NCBI GenBank assembly: GCA_949987565.1
Contig: OX465111.1
Span: forward strand, 5,052,421 to 5,116,420
Origin: Luidia sarsii
Lineage: Eukaryota > Echinodermata > Asteroidea > Paxillosida > Luidiidae
Length of the DNA stretch: 64,000 nt
Direction of reading: 5' to 3'
Part shown: positions 1-9,202 of the stretch, piece by piece
How positions within the stretch are numbered: position 1 is the stretch's first letter
Layout: every line of letters starts with the position of its first letter
Notes under the pieces: model-generated
Databases searched by the model: none
Seen by the model: only the letters and a program-made list of their open reading frames with translations
Told to the model about the DNA's origin: nothing
Program-made: the position numbers and the translations under genes

Positions 1-2
1 AG

Positions 3-62
3 TCAGAGCCAGAGCCAGAGCCACAGCCTGAGCCTGAGCCTGAGCCAGAGCCAGAGCCAGCT
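3..62. repeat. GAGCCA/GAGCCT hexamer microsatellite
   Basis: Tandem 6-bp units (AGAGCC, AGCCTG) run to the left edge of the window. The same hexamer class, on the other strand, forms the array at 10804-11164 and occurs in the ends of the MITEs at 18598-18843 and 45620-45873. Confidence 0.85.
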
Positions 63-262
63 GTTTCAAAAAAGCCCCATGTCTGATAATAGGTGAAACT
101 TTCTCGAATCAAGTTGATCACTGTATAAAATGGTAAGAACGGTAATGTGGTCGGCAAAATCCTGTTAAGCCACGGAGAAATTCATTGCAGATCAGATTCT
201 CGAGCTAAAGCGGAGCTCTATGACATTCCTGCTGGCCCCCTCTGGTCCCTATGCTGGCAACT

Positions 263-445
263 GAGCCCATTGGGAGCCCATTGGGAGCCCATTGGGAGCC
301 CATTGGGAGCCCATTGGGAGCCCATTGGGAGCCCATTGGGAGCCCATTGGGAGCCCATTGGGAGCCCATTGGGAGCCCATTGGGAGCCCATTGGGAGCCC
401 ATTGGGAGCCCATTGGGAGCCCATTGGTAGCCCATTGGGAGCCCA
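263..445. repeat. 11-bp minisatellite, about 16 copies
   Basis: The unit CCCATTGGGAG repeats about 16 times with almost no divergence (one GGTAG variant near 426-430). Because 11 is not a multiple of 3, every frame on both strands is open, giving long spurious reading frames. Each unit contains ATTGG, the complement of a CCAAT box. Confidence 0.95.
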
Positions 446-1017
446 CACCAACTCACCTGACGGTGTTAGCATCTCAGCTAGGACTTTCCTGGCCTCGGCC
501 TGACCTGAGTTGGCCCTCTCCCGCCACGCCTTCAAGAGAACGGCGTGACTCTCAGCGAGCTAGGCAAAGACAGAGAAAAAGATGGGCTGCAAAAAAACTG
601 TGGCCGTGTGTCAAGACCCCCATTGAACTACATTCTCATCAACCCCAAAACATGATTGGATAACATTCACAATATAGATTTGACTCCGACGAGCTCAGTG
701 TTCAAGAGGTTAAGACTGCACTAGAAAGCAGGAGTTGGCCTTCCCCAAAATAGTCAACTAATCTTTGCCGGGTTGGGGGTGCCAGTCAGAAGTATTCAAC
801 CATAAACCGCTGTATATCTCTGGGAACACACTGTGTCCATTCCAGTTGCCAACCATTTTCCAAAGGCTGGTAATCTATTCAGTGGATCGTGCCGCAAATG
901 GTAGGAAGACACTCACTTTATATCCAGAATAATTGGGCGTCAGTGACCAGAAATCTGAGAACTGGTGCCCGGAAAGGAAATCACGAGCCGAAAACACGTA
1001 ACTACAGCTTCTTTTGT
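446..1017. other. Non-coding flank with SINE remnant
   Basis: No coding sequence is supported. Positions 725-860 resemble the body of the tRNA-like SINE seen elsewhere (TAGTCAACTA..CTTTGCC, then CAGTCAGAAG..ATTCAACC), in the reverse orientation relative to its tRNA part. The rest holds nothing recognisable and would include the 3' flank of the minus-strand gene ending at 1018. Confidence 0.5.
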
Positions 1018-1405
1018 TTATGGACAATTGATAAGGATGATGATATCATAGGTGGCGATAATTTGGGTCACCACTACAGGCCCGGTGCGATGTTCACGGG
1101 CAGGGGGAACACCAGCAGTTCTCACCATGACACACTCGGCCTGGCAGCACTTGATGGCGGGCAGGTCGGCCATCTCCTTGAGCAGACCCAGGGCCATCTT
1201 GCCCTTGGTGCGCTCGATGCGCTCGCGCCGGTCCGGCTCCGTCTTCAGCCGCTTGTGCAGGAAGTTGTTGGAGTAGCTCAGCACCCGCTGGCAAGCCCGC
1301 TCGCAGAACTTGAGCCCGTTGCGCAGGTGCCGCCGGTTGGCCAGCACAAACTCCTCAAACTCCTTGGAGCGCTTCTGGCCGTTGCCGATGCCCACCTTGC
1401 GGAAC
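1018..1405 (-). CDS. GATA-like gene, terminal exon 7
   Basis: Acceptor CGCCAAG, a less usual AAG but phase-correct. Encodes FRKVGIGNGQKRSKEFEE and a charged helical domain (LKFCERACQRVL; DRRERIERTKGK), a CCQAEC motif and a hydrophobic tail, with TAA at 1020-1018. The intron before it is the purine-rich tract 1430-2150. Confidence 0.8.
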
Positions 1406-4400
1406 CTTGGCGGTGGGGAGACCAGATGGAGAGATGAGAATGGGGGGGAGGAGGAGAGAGGGAGAGGAGGAGGGAAAAGAGAGGAAGAGGAGGAGGAAGG
1501 AAGAGAGAGAGAAAGAAAGTGGAGAAGACAGAGGAAGTGGAGGAAGAGGAGAAATGAGTGAAGAACAGGAGGAAGAAGAGAGCAAGAAGAGAGAAGAAAA
1601 GGAGAAAGGAAGATGAGAGCAGAAGAGGTGGAGGAAGAGAGAGAGAAAGGAAGAGAGAGAGAAAGAGAACAGAGAAACAAAGAGGAGGTAGAAGAGAGAA
1701 AGGGAAAGAGAAGACAAGATGGAAGAGAGGAAGAGGGGGAATAGAGAGAGGGGATGTAGAAAAGGGGGAAGCAAACGGAGGGAAAAGGAGAGAAAGGGTG
1801 GAAAGAAGAGAATGTAGAGGATGTGAGGGGTGTGGAGAATGAGGACAAGGGGAAGAGGATGAAGAGAAGGATGGGGAGATTTATGGGGGCTGTGGAGGAT
1901 AGGAGGGAAGATGAAGAGGAGATGAGGAGGGTGTGGAGAACGAGGAGGCTGTACAGGGTGAGAGGAAAGATGATGGGATCAGGATGAGGAGGATGCAATA
2001 AATGAGGAGGATGAAGAGGAGAGAGAGAGAGCAGACATAGGAGGATGAGGAGAAGAACAAGGATGAGAATGAAGAGGAAAATGCGAAAGATGAGGAGAGT
2101 TGGAGGATGAAAAAAAGAAGAAGAGAAGTCTGGGGAGAAAGACGGGATGTACATGTACAAGGGGCGATGACCGGGGGCACCTACTTTTTGCCCTTGCTCA
2201 GTAGCTCCTCCACGTTGTACGACTTCTTGTCCTTGAGCTTCTTGGCGTCCTTGATCATCTTGAGCAGCTTGCTGGCACGGTCCCGCGACTCCTCCATGTT
2301 CCCCTCTGCTATGATGTACCTCTGCATGCAGCCACAGGGCTTGGAAGAGATGTGCAGACAGGCAAGCCTATGAGCTGGAATGACAAAAACAAACAACCCA
2401 AGGCCTGTTACAGATGTGATTCCAATTTCTCATATTTGGATTTAGCTGGCTTTATTTCATTCAAATTTTCAGTGCATTTAATTTAAGTGCTACTGTTGAT
2501 AAAATTAATGAACATGTAATGTGCTCTGGAACAGGCTGGTCCTGGAGAGCAATATAAATTTAATACATTCATTATTATTATTATAAAAAAAAGCATGAAG
2601 CTTTTCAGATTAAATGTAGGGCACCCCATTTACGAAGGTCAAATAATCCATACTTTGTCTAACCCAGCATAAACATACAAATAATACACCTAAGTAACAC
2701 CCGTAAGTTTCGGCTCAATCCTTCAACCAGTGGAAATGAAAATACTTGGATCTTTTTTTCCAGACGAGGAGGGTGGTATTTGTTAAAAGGGCACCTTGTT
2801 CAAACGACTGTCTGCGGACAATCATTTGAAATCCATACAAAATTTCTCTCTTCTTGAAAATGATAGCTTTCCATGCGCTACAAAGTAAAATTTGGAGTGT
2901 CCGGAAATTGGGCACTTTGCAAGTGGCATGCCCTGCCTTTCATAACAGTGAGGGTCGGCGTGATCGGCAATTACCGTCGGGATCTTTGAGGCCTTCCACC
3001 AGCGAGGAGGCAAAGCGCTTGGCATCCTCCAGGTACTTGTGCTTGTCCTGCTCCGTCACCTTGGCCACCCTGTAGCGGTCCTGGCTCTTCTCATTGCGGT
3101 CAAACTTGATGCCTGGGAGAACAAAAACGAGAGGGCAGCGCACAAACATTGAAGGAAGACGAAGCTTTTGTGGGCCCTTCATGTTGTCGAGACCACCAAC
3201 ACTGGCAGGCATAATGGGTCCTAATAATCTCAGCCCTTCTAATGTCCACGTGGGGGGGGGGGGGGAGGGGAACCCTGGTGATGGCGAGACTCACCGCAGG
3301 CATTGCAGAGGCTGAGCCGCTTCTTGGTCTTGGGGTCGATCTTGTAGCGGACTCTGAAGACTCTCTTGCGCTTGGGCAGTGCCGGCTGGCCCTTGCTGGT
3401 CAGGCAGTGGGAGTGCTTGACGATGTGGTTGGAGCCGCAGTTGTCGCAGCAGAATGGGGTGCCGTCTGGACGCATGAATCAAAAACCAAACAAACAATGT
3501 CTTTAGCGGGGCCTTTATGAAATGAAAGGCTCAGGCTTGGGCTGCGATAATTTTTCCTCAACTGAATATAACATCACAGTCTTTAACCACTTCACGCCGG
3601 GTCCTCTGTTTTTAGAGCGCCAGTGGTGTTGCTATGCGCCAGGCCTTCTGGATACGGGCATCAGAATTGTCTAAGTTTTAAACAAAGACTTGTCTTCAGC
3701 CGACCAATATTTTGTGACAGAAGCCACTCAGACATATTCGATTGTTCCAAGTTTGGCTTGCTTGTACAATTATCTTGTCAATTTTGTTCACAATTGTTAA
3801 AGCCAATTTTTAAACCTGTGAGGTAGTCAAGGGCAATGAACAGTGGCCCAGTGTGAAGTGGCTACAGAACAAGGTGTTGACCACAGTTTCCATGTGAATA
3901 CCCACAGCCCTGAAATCATGCCATCACTACGTGAACACCCACTGACTTGCCTTGGTTCAGGTCTGGCTGGCCGTGTCGCCTGGACGCTTGGCTGACGCCG
4001 GACGGCCGCCTCCTGGGCAGCTCGGGCAACTCGCTCACGTAGTACTTGGACGGCACCTTGGTGCGGCAGCTCCGCCTGGCTTGTGGGACCTGCGGTCGAT
4101 TCCCATCAAATCTGTCGTTACTGACGACCAGTCACACGATGATAAGCAGTGCACAGAAACAATGCGGTCTACCCAAACTTGCGATGGGTTCGATCAGTTA
4201 TGAAGGTTTGCATGGTGGAAGTACCAAGTGGAATGTTTGCGGTGACACCATGTACATCATCTCTTGTGAGATGGAGTGTGGCTCGATCGGAAAAGAGCCA
4301 GTAACTGAATGTTACATGATGCTGACGCAAACCTTCAACTTAACCTTTTTTAGGTTTTTCTAAAAAAAAAAAATCCCCAAAAGATGAATAGTCTAATCTC

Positions 4401-6159
4401 CAACGGCTGGAAACAGCAAAAATCAATAGATTCTGTTTAATCAATAGGTCCTGTTTAGATTTGTAAAGTGGGCATTTCTAAAAAATATCTCAGATATCTA
4501 AGCAGATATTTGCTGTAACGTTGCAGAATCGTTGGTTGGTATTTCCGATTGTACAATGTCTCCTCTGGGCCACTGTACATTGGTAAAACTTTCTTTTGTT
4601 ACCGGAAATACCTTAGGCTCCTCTGCATTGCTGTCTGCCAGTGCTTTGGCCTGTTCATCTGTCTCCAGGTGAGGGAGCCCTTTAGAGCCTTGTTGCATGT
4701 CACCCCCAGACTCACTGCCAGCATTCGAACTGCCCGAGGGAGATGTGCAGGAGGCATTATTCTCACTCTTGGTAGCTGTCCAGGGAAAAAAAAGGAAGAA
4801 GGGCTAAACACTTCAAGCTATTAATTTGAAATATCAAATAAAGCAAAGGAAAAGCGACTAGGAACGTTTTTAAAAAGGTGAAAAAAAGATGGCAAAGAAA
4901 AATTTGTCTGGACCAGGACTTGAAGCGGAGACCACTGGCTGATCATCCCAGCACTCTGAGCATTGGGTTCAAGTCCCAGTCAAGGCATATTTTCTTTGCT
5001 TTTTAAATGATTTTGTTCAAAATTTAAATTACCGGTAAGTTTTTCTTTTTTTCTTCTTTAATTCTTTTTTTTTTTTGGGGGGGGGGAAGAATTTGGTTGG
5101 TGGTTTTGTAAAAGATAAAGCTGAAATGTATTTTCACCAGAAATTCTGAAATCTAAATACATGTAAATGGAATCAAGGGTTTCTATATTTTTTCCTATTT
5201 TTTCTCTAAAACTGGGTCAGATTTAAATTGATTGGCAAGATGTAAGGGTTTATCTCCCAATGGAAAACTCCAATATCAACGAACTTGCACAACATCATTG
5301 AAATTCTACACATGATCAGTTACTATAGAAATGGTAATTTTATGGCAAACAATTACTAATTAGGGGTGGGGAAAGACAGTAAACCTCCATTTATGACTTT
5401 TCAATCATTTGTTGATCTATTTTTCCATTTTTGGGGGGTATCTAAACAAAACACCTAAATCCATTCAGGCATTCTTACACATTTTCCATGGCTGACTGTG
5501 AAAAAAAATTAAAATGCATCTGATAAACACCGAAAAATTATATCTTTCAACAATACTCCAACTGAACTTTACAAAAATACAACTTGGACAATACTGCATA
5601 GTGCTTTCAGCTCAGACTAGCAGTAGCACAGTACTGTACATGCAGTGTGCAGCAAAACCTATGTAGTGATGTACGACTACGAAACTACGATAAATGGGAT
5701 TAATGATTTAGCTGCACAAGAAAAAAAAGTGAACTTTTCACTGATAAAGTCATTCTTTGCGTTATCGGGCACTGGTGGCACTGGCACTGGCAGTTGACTG
5801 TTGTGCCGGGACGGTGAGTTTGTATGTAAATTTCGGATTTATGTAAAAGAAGGGAGAATACAAGTCCGAGCACAGCTGGCTGCCCGTAGGCCAAAAGTTT
5901 CCCACACGGTCCGGACAAGACGGGTATGGAGAATTGGGAGCCAACCGCCGACCACAACAGTGCCTCCAGTCCACTTACTTCGCGGGTTTCTCCCCGTTCG
6001 GTGGGTTCTGCCGCCCCGAGCCCGCCCGGGTTTTCGTCCACGGCCGGCCTTTAGGCCTCTCGGGGATTTTTTCCCCGACTCCGCGTCCTCGGAGAGCATG
6101 AATTCCTGCGTTTCGTCGACATCCACGGACGAACAAAAGAGCTCCACTATCGTCGCCAT
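1018..6159 (-). CDS. GATA-like zinc finger protein, uncharacterised
   Basis: Seven coding exons, transcribed right to left: 6159-5979, 4775-4612, 4089-3951, 3465-3295, 3112-2975, 2374-2185, 1405-1018 (TAA at 1020-1018). They sum to 1371 nt, 456 residues, and all phases agree. The start ATG lies in a good context (AAAATGG). Residues 39-46 (GRGRKPGR) form an AT-hook-like basic patch. A GATA-like finger has C168-x2-C171 and C215-x2-C218, the second half reading LCNACG as in GATA factors, but the loop is 43 residues instead of the usual 17-18. Further Cys-rich motifs follow (PCGC; CCQAEC), with Lys/Arg-rich helical stretches. The composition suggests a nuclear DNA- or chromatin-binding protein. 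I do not recognise the family. The intron after exon 3 uses a GC donor. Head-to-head with ZZZ3. Confidence 0.8.
1430..2150. repeat. Polypurine (GGA/GAA) tract, ~700 bp
   Basis: The plus strand is almost pure purine (GAGGA, GGAAGA, GAGAGA). In the transcript of the minus-strand gene this is a ~700-nt pyrimidine-rich stretch filling most of intron 6, upstream of the exon 7 acceptor. Confidence 0.9.
2185..2374 (-). CDS. GATA-like gene, exon 6
   Basis: Begins HRLACLHISSKPCGC: a Cys/His cluster (C, H, C, C) that could bind a second metal ion. It continues with a Lys-rich helix (SKLLKMIKDAKKLKDKK). Donor AAAAA|GTAGGT, phase 2. Confidence 0.8.
2975..3112 (-). CDS. GATA-like gene, exon 5
   Basis: GIKFDRNEKSQDRYRV onwards: strongly charged, probably helical. 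Acceptor TCCCAG, donor ACG|GTAATT, phase 1 on both sides. Confidence 0.8.
3295..3465 (-). CDS. GATA-like gene, exon 4 (zinc finger)
   Basis: Contains both cysteine pairs: FCCDNCG near the start and LCNACG at the end, separated by a basic insert (KRKRVFRVRYK, PKTKKR). Donor TGCG|GTGAGT. The finger continues as GIKFDR in the next exon, matching the GATA pattern CNACG followed by a hydrophobic residue. Confidence 0.85.
3951..4089 (-). CDS. GATA-like gene, exon 3 with GC donor
   Basis: Acceptor CCGCAG, exon VPQARRSCRTKVPSKYYV onwards, ending LNQ. The 5' splice site reads CCAAG|GCAAGT, a near-consensus GC donor. The nearby GT alternatives (4 and 10 nt downstream) put the next exon out of frame, so a GC-AG intron is the only reading that keeps the zinc finger. 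Confidence 0.7.
4201..4330. mobile_element. Foldback family F, single arm
   Basis: GTTTGCGGTGACACCATGTA followed by GAGTGTGGCTC..AAAGAGCC. This is one arm of the foldback element seen complete at 26268-26508, 53935-54110 and 62812-63010. It lies in the intron between exons 2 and 3 of the GATA-like gene. Confidence 0.7.
4612..4775 (-). CDS. GATA-like gene, exon 2
   Basis: Acceptor GACAG, donor AAG|GTATTT. Encodes a Ser/Asn/Gly/Glu-rich, low-complexity segment (SENNASC, SGSSNAGSESGG) that looks like a disordered linker. It is the least conserved-looking exon; support comes from phase compatibility on both sides. Confidence 0.65.
4776..5978. other. Intron 1 of the GATA-like gene
   Basis: AT-rich intron DNA. 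4895-5010 carries a decayed tRNA-like SINE piece (GACCAGGACTTGAA; GGTTCAAGTCCCAGTC). 5065-5088 is a T/G homopolymer run. No further coding or RNA signal was seen. Confidence 0.5.
5979..6159 (-). CDS. GATA-like gene, exon 1
   Basis: Starts MATIVELF, acidic up to about residue 28, then a basic AT-hook-like tract (KSPRG, GRGRKPGR, ARGGR). Donor AA|GTAAGT, phase 1. The ATG is preceded by AGAAGACAAAA. The 5'UTR lies in the divergent intergenic region. Confidence 0.8.
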
Positions 6160-7295
6160 TTTTGTCTTCTCCTTTTCTCAGCAATGTTTTACTGAATATT
6201 CATAAGATGAATATTTATAATTTATTTGGACTACTACATTATTTGTCCAGGTAAATAGGCTTTTTAAACGCATATATTTTAGAAGTTTGTTTCTTTAATA
6301 TAATTCATTTAGCTAAAGACAAATGTTAGATATTTATTATCTAGCCTTCTTAATGGTAAATTAGGACACAGTAGTGGTGGTTTGTTACCTGATAGGTTTT
6401 TGGTGAAAACTAAAACCCCTACGAAATATGTGGGTATATTCCAACATGGCAGCCTCCATGAGTGGCCAGAGGAGCGGAATCGTCTTGAAAAATCAATAAA
6501 ATGAGCCGTTTTCAGGTACTTTGGGGTGAGATATTGCCTTATAATGTCACTGTGGATGAATGTTTTTTGCATGATGATGGATCGCACTGTCTTTACCGAG
6601 CAGATATGTTATTTTGAGGGCATAGAAAAGTAGGCCATTAAGTTTATGTTGCATTGAATGCGTGCGTAACCCGGACATTGGGGGCGCACTGAAATCGGTG
6701 ACACTAAATATTAATTATTGTATTATTCCTAGGCCGCTAGGCCTGCGTGGAAGCTTTGAATTCAACAACATAAGATGAAATGAAATGGAAGATGGTTGCT
6801 CTAATCTTCCTATTGAATGGATTAAATGTCATGAATGAAGTTAATAAGAGAGGTATTTGTGCCACATCAAAATCAAATTCAAATTAAAAAAATTTAATCA
6901 CTCATCATCAGCCTCATGTTTCTCAAATGTGAATTCCGCGATGCAAAAGGATGATGCAAAATTTATATATATGGTAACCTTCAATCCAAATGAAGTGTGT
7001 ACTAAACTACTAAGTACTAATCTATTATTATTAATGTCATCTACAGTAGCTGTAGCCCTTGTACTTTTTATTAAATATATTGATATGTGATTGTTAAAAT
7101 GTACATATTGAGTACAATGGCTAGAGTGACTGTAGCTAGCTTAATGTTAATAATAATATGGCAAGTTCCTAAACACCAGTTTCTTATTTGGTTTGCCTCA
7201 TAGGCATTGTAGAATGTGACCTCAGCTGAATCTGTTGGGCAACATGTTTTAGTGCAAACCCTCGCTTGGATGCCAGTCCTGTGCGTAATTTGAAC
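6160..7295. promoter_or_regulatory. Divergent intergenic region, GATA-like gene/ZZZ3
   Basis: The two start codons face away from each other across 1.1 kb of AT-rich DNA, so promoters for both genes must lie here or in unseen 5' exons. A splice-acceptor-like TTTTAG at 7247-7252 suggests a non-coding first exon for ZZZ3. ATCCAACATGGCAG-like sequence near 6438-6452 resembles an ATGGC (YY1-type) element. No TATA box can be assigned with confidence. Confidence 0.4.
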
Positions 7296-9202
7296 ATGAT
7301 GAGTGTGAGGAGGCAGTCACGAGGGTCCGGCCACGCCTCGCTCCCCGATCACAAGTCAGAGGCAGCGGCTGCCGCCAACGAGAGGTCCATGCGGTCTCGG
7401 ACGTCCTCGGAGGATCTGGTGGTCCTGGAGCTGCCCAAGATTGTCCGGACGAAGCGGTCCAGCCACCAAAGGTCTGCAGCGGCAGAAGTGCAGGACGCCA
7501 TCAAGAACGGCAAGGCCGCTGCGGGTGGCGGATGTGCGGAGGGCACCGGGCCAAACAGACAGGGTTTGAGAGCTGGCGAGCACTCGGTTGCCAACAGCAA
7601 GGATGAGCCGGCTGCCACCACCGCGACGGTGGCTGCCGCTGCCAGCAGCAGCAGCAATCATCAGGGGAGCGGGGATGCCAAGACTGTGGGCCGGGCCCGG
7701 AGGAGGTCGGGCCGGATCACCAGCACGTCCGAAGACACAGAGAAAGGCACTAAGCAGCAGCAGCAGCAGCAGCAAGTGGACTCACAGAGAGACGGCAGAT
7801 CGCTGCGACGCCGGACGAGATCGGGCACGGTTCTGGATGGTGTTGACAATGGCCCTTCAGCGAAGCCCACAGACAATCAGGCCGATGATCGACCCGTAGA
7901 CCCTCAAGCCGTCCACGGTACACACAAGCCAGCCTCGGTGAGAATGCAAACTGCAGCATCGAATCAGTCGGCCCCGAGCCAGGCCGAAACTCTGTCATCT
8001 AACCACAAGGTGGAGACAGCGCCAGAATCTACCTCAGTATGCACAGGCCGCGATCCCTCCAACTGCCTGGAGAAGGGATCGGGGGACACCGACTTAGGCG
8101 TCGGGATGGCGGCAGCCTCTCCTGAGGTCGTATCGCTCCGGCCGGAGATGATGGGCCGATTGGAAGTCTCGCTGGAAACAGTAGAGGGCGCCCCGGCCCG
8201 GACCAGTCCCCGCCGGACGAGGCAGGTGCAGCCCCAGACCACCCAAGACAAAGATCTGGTCTTGAACGACAAACTAGAGCCGCTATCGGATGCTTCCATC
8301 ACCGATGCGCAGCAGGCAGCCAGCAATGGACTCCGGGGCAAGACGGGGAAGAGAAACCGAAGCAGCAGCGGCAACACCAGCAGTGTCTCTCCAAGGAAGC
8401 CGTTGCCGGACGCCATGCAGGAGGCGGGGGGCCCCGTCGTCCCGGGCTCGCCCAAGCGGCGGCGGACAGCCTCGGTCTGCCGGGACCTCACGCAGGACTT
8501 TGACATGACGGCCGGCAAGCCCTCGGCGGCGGCAGCGGCAGCAGCGGCGGCGGCTCTGCTGGCTGTGGTGGCCCTCCCCCCAGACACCCAACGCCATCAC
8601 GGCGACAGCCAGCTCCAGGACCCGACCCCGGCCGTGGAGAGCATTCCCGCGGCGAGCGCCGGCGATGCCAAGGAGCTGCCGACAGCTGCGACCGCTCTGC
8701 CTGCCCCTGCCTCCCACGTCACGGCCGAGCCGGTCGTCGCCGTGGATGCCGCTGTCGCCTCGCAGCGGTCCAGACGGCGGAGCGGGACCTCCCCCAGAGG
8801 CACGCCCCACAAGCACAGCCAGCTGGACCTGACCAAGTCTCCCATTCGCCGAGGGCTGCGGTCCAGTGGATCCGTACCGGAGTCAACTCCGGAAGCGATT
8901 GTCGCCGACGATGACGTTTTAGGAAAGGTGGCAGCGGCGGTGGTCACTCCCACGCCGAGCCCTACGCCGGGCTCTAGGAAGTCCCCGGGGAGGAAGAAAG
9001 GCTCGAGCAGAAAGGACGCAACCCTAGCCAGGGCTAACGCCAGAGACACGGCCGAGGTGGAGCGTGGGGAGGAGGTGGGGGAGAGCTTCCCCTTCAGCAG
9101 GGAGGAGATGGACTACCAGGCCACAGAGTGGTACGAGGAGGTGGACGAGACGGAGCCCTTCTACTTTGAGTCGGACCACATGGCCATCAAGGGCAACAAA
9201 GA
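7296..9202 (+). CDS. ZZZ3: ZZZ3 exon with disordered N-terminus
   Basis: A single 1.9-kb GC-rich exon. A (CAG)n run near 7755-7775 encodes poly-Gln; 8525-8563 encodes poly-Ala. Basic NLS-like patches occur ([23 protein letters not shown]). It ends in the conserved [13 protein letters not shown]. Donor AAAGA|GTAAGG, phase 2. Confidence 0.9.

Noticed and set aside
205..535. Overlapping open frames on both strands with WEPIGSPLGAH/MGSQWAPNGLP repeats
   Set aside because: Product of an 11-bp minisatellite, which leaves all frames open; no splice or start context.
1406..2160. Minus-strand extension of the terminal GATA-gene exon rich in Ser/Leu/Pro
   Set aside because: Translation of the polypurine/polypyrimidine intron; a clear acceptor at 1406 separates it from the real exon.
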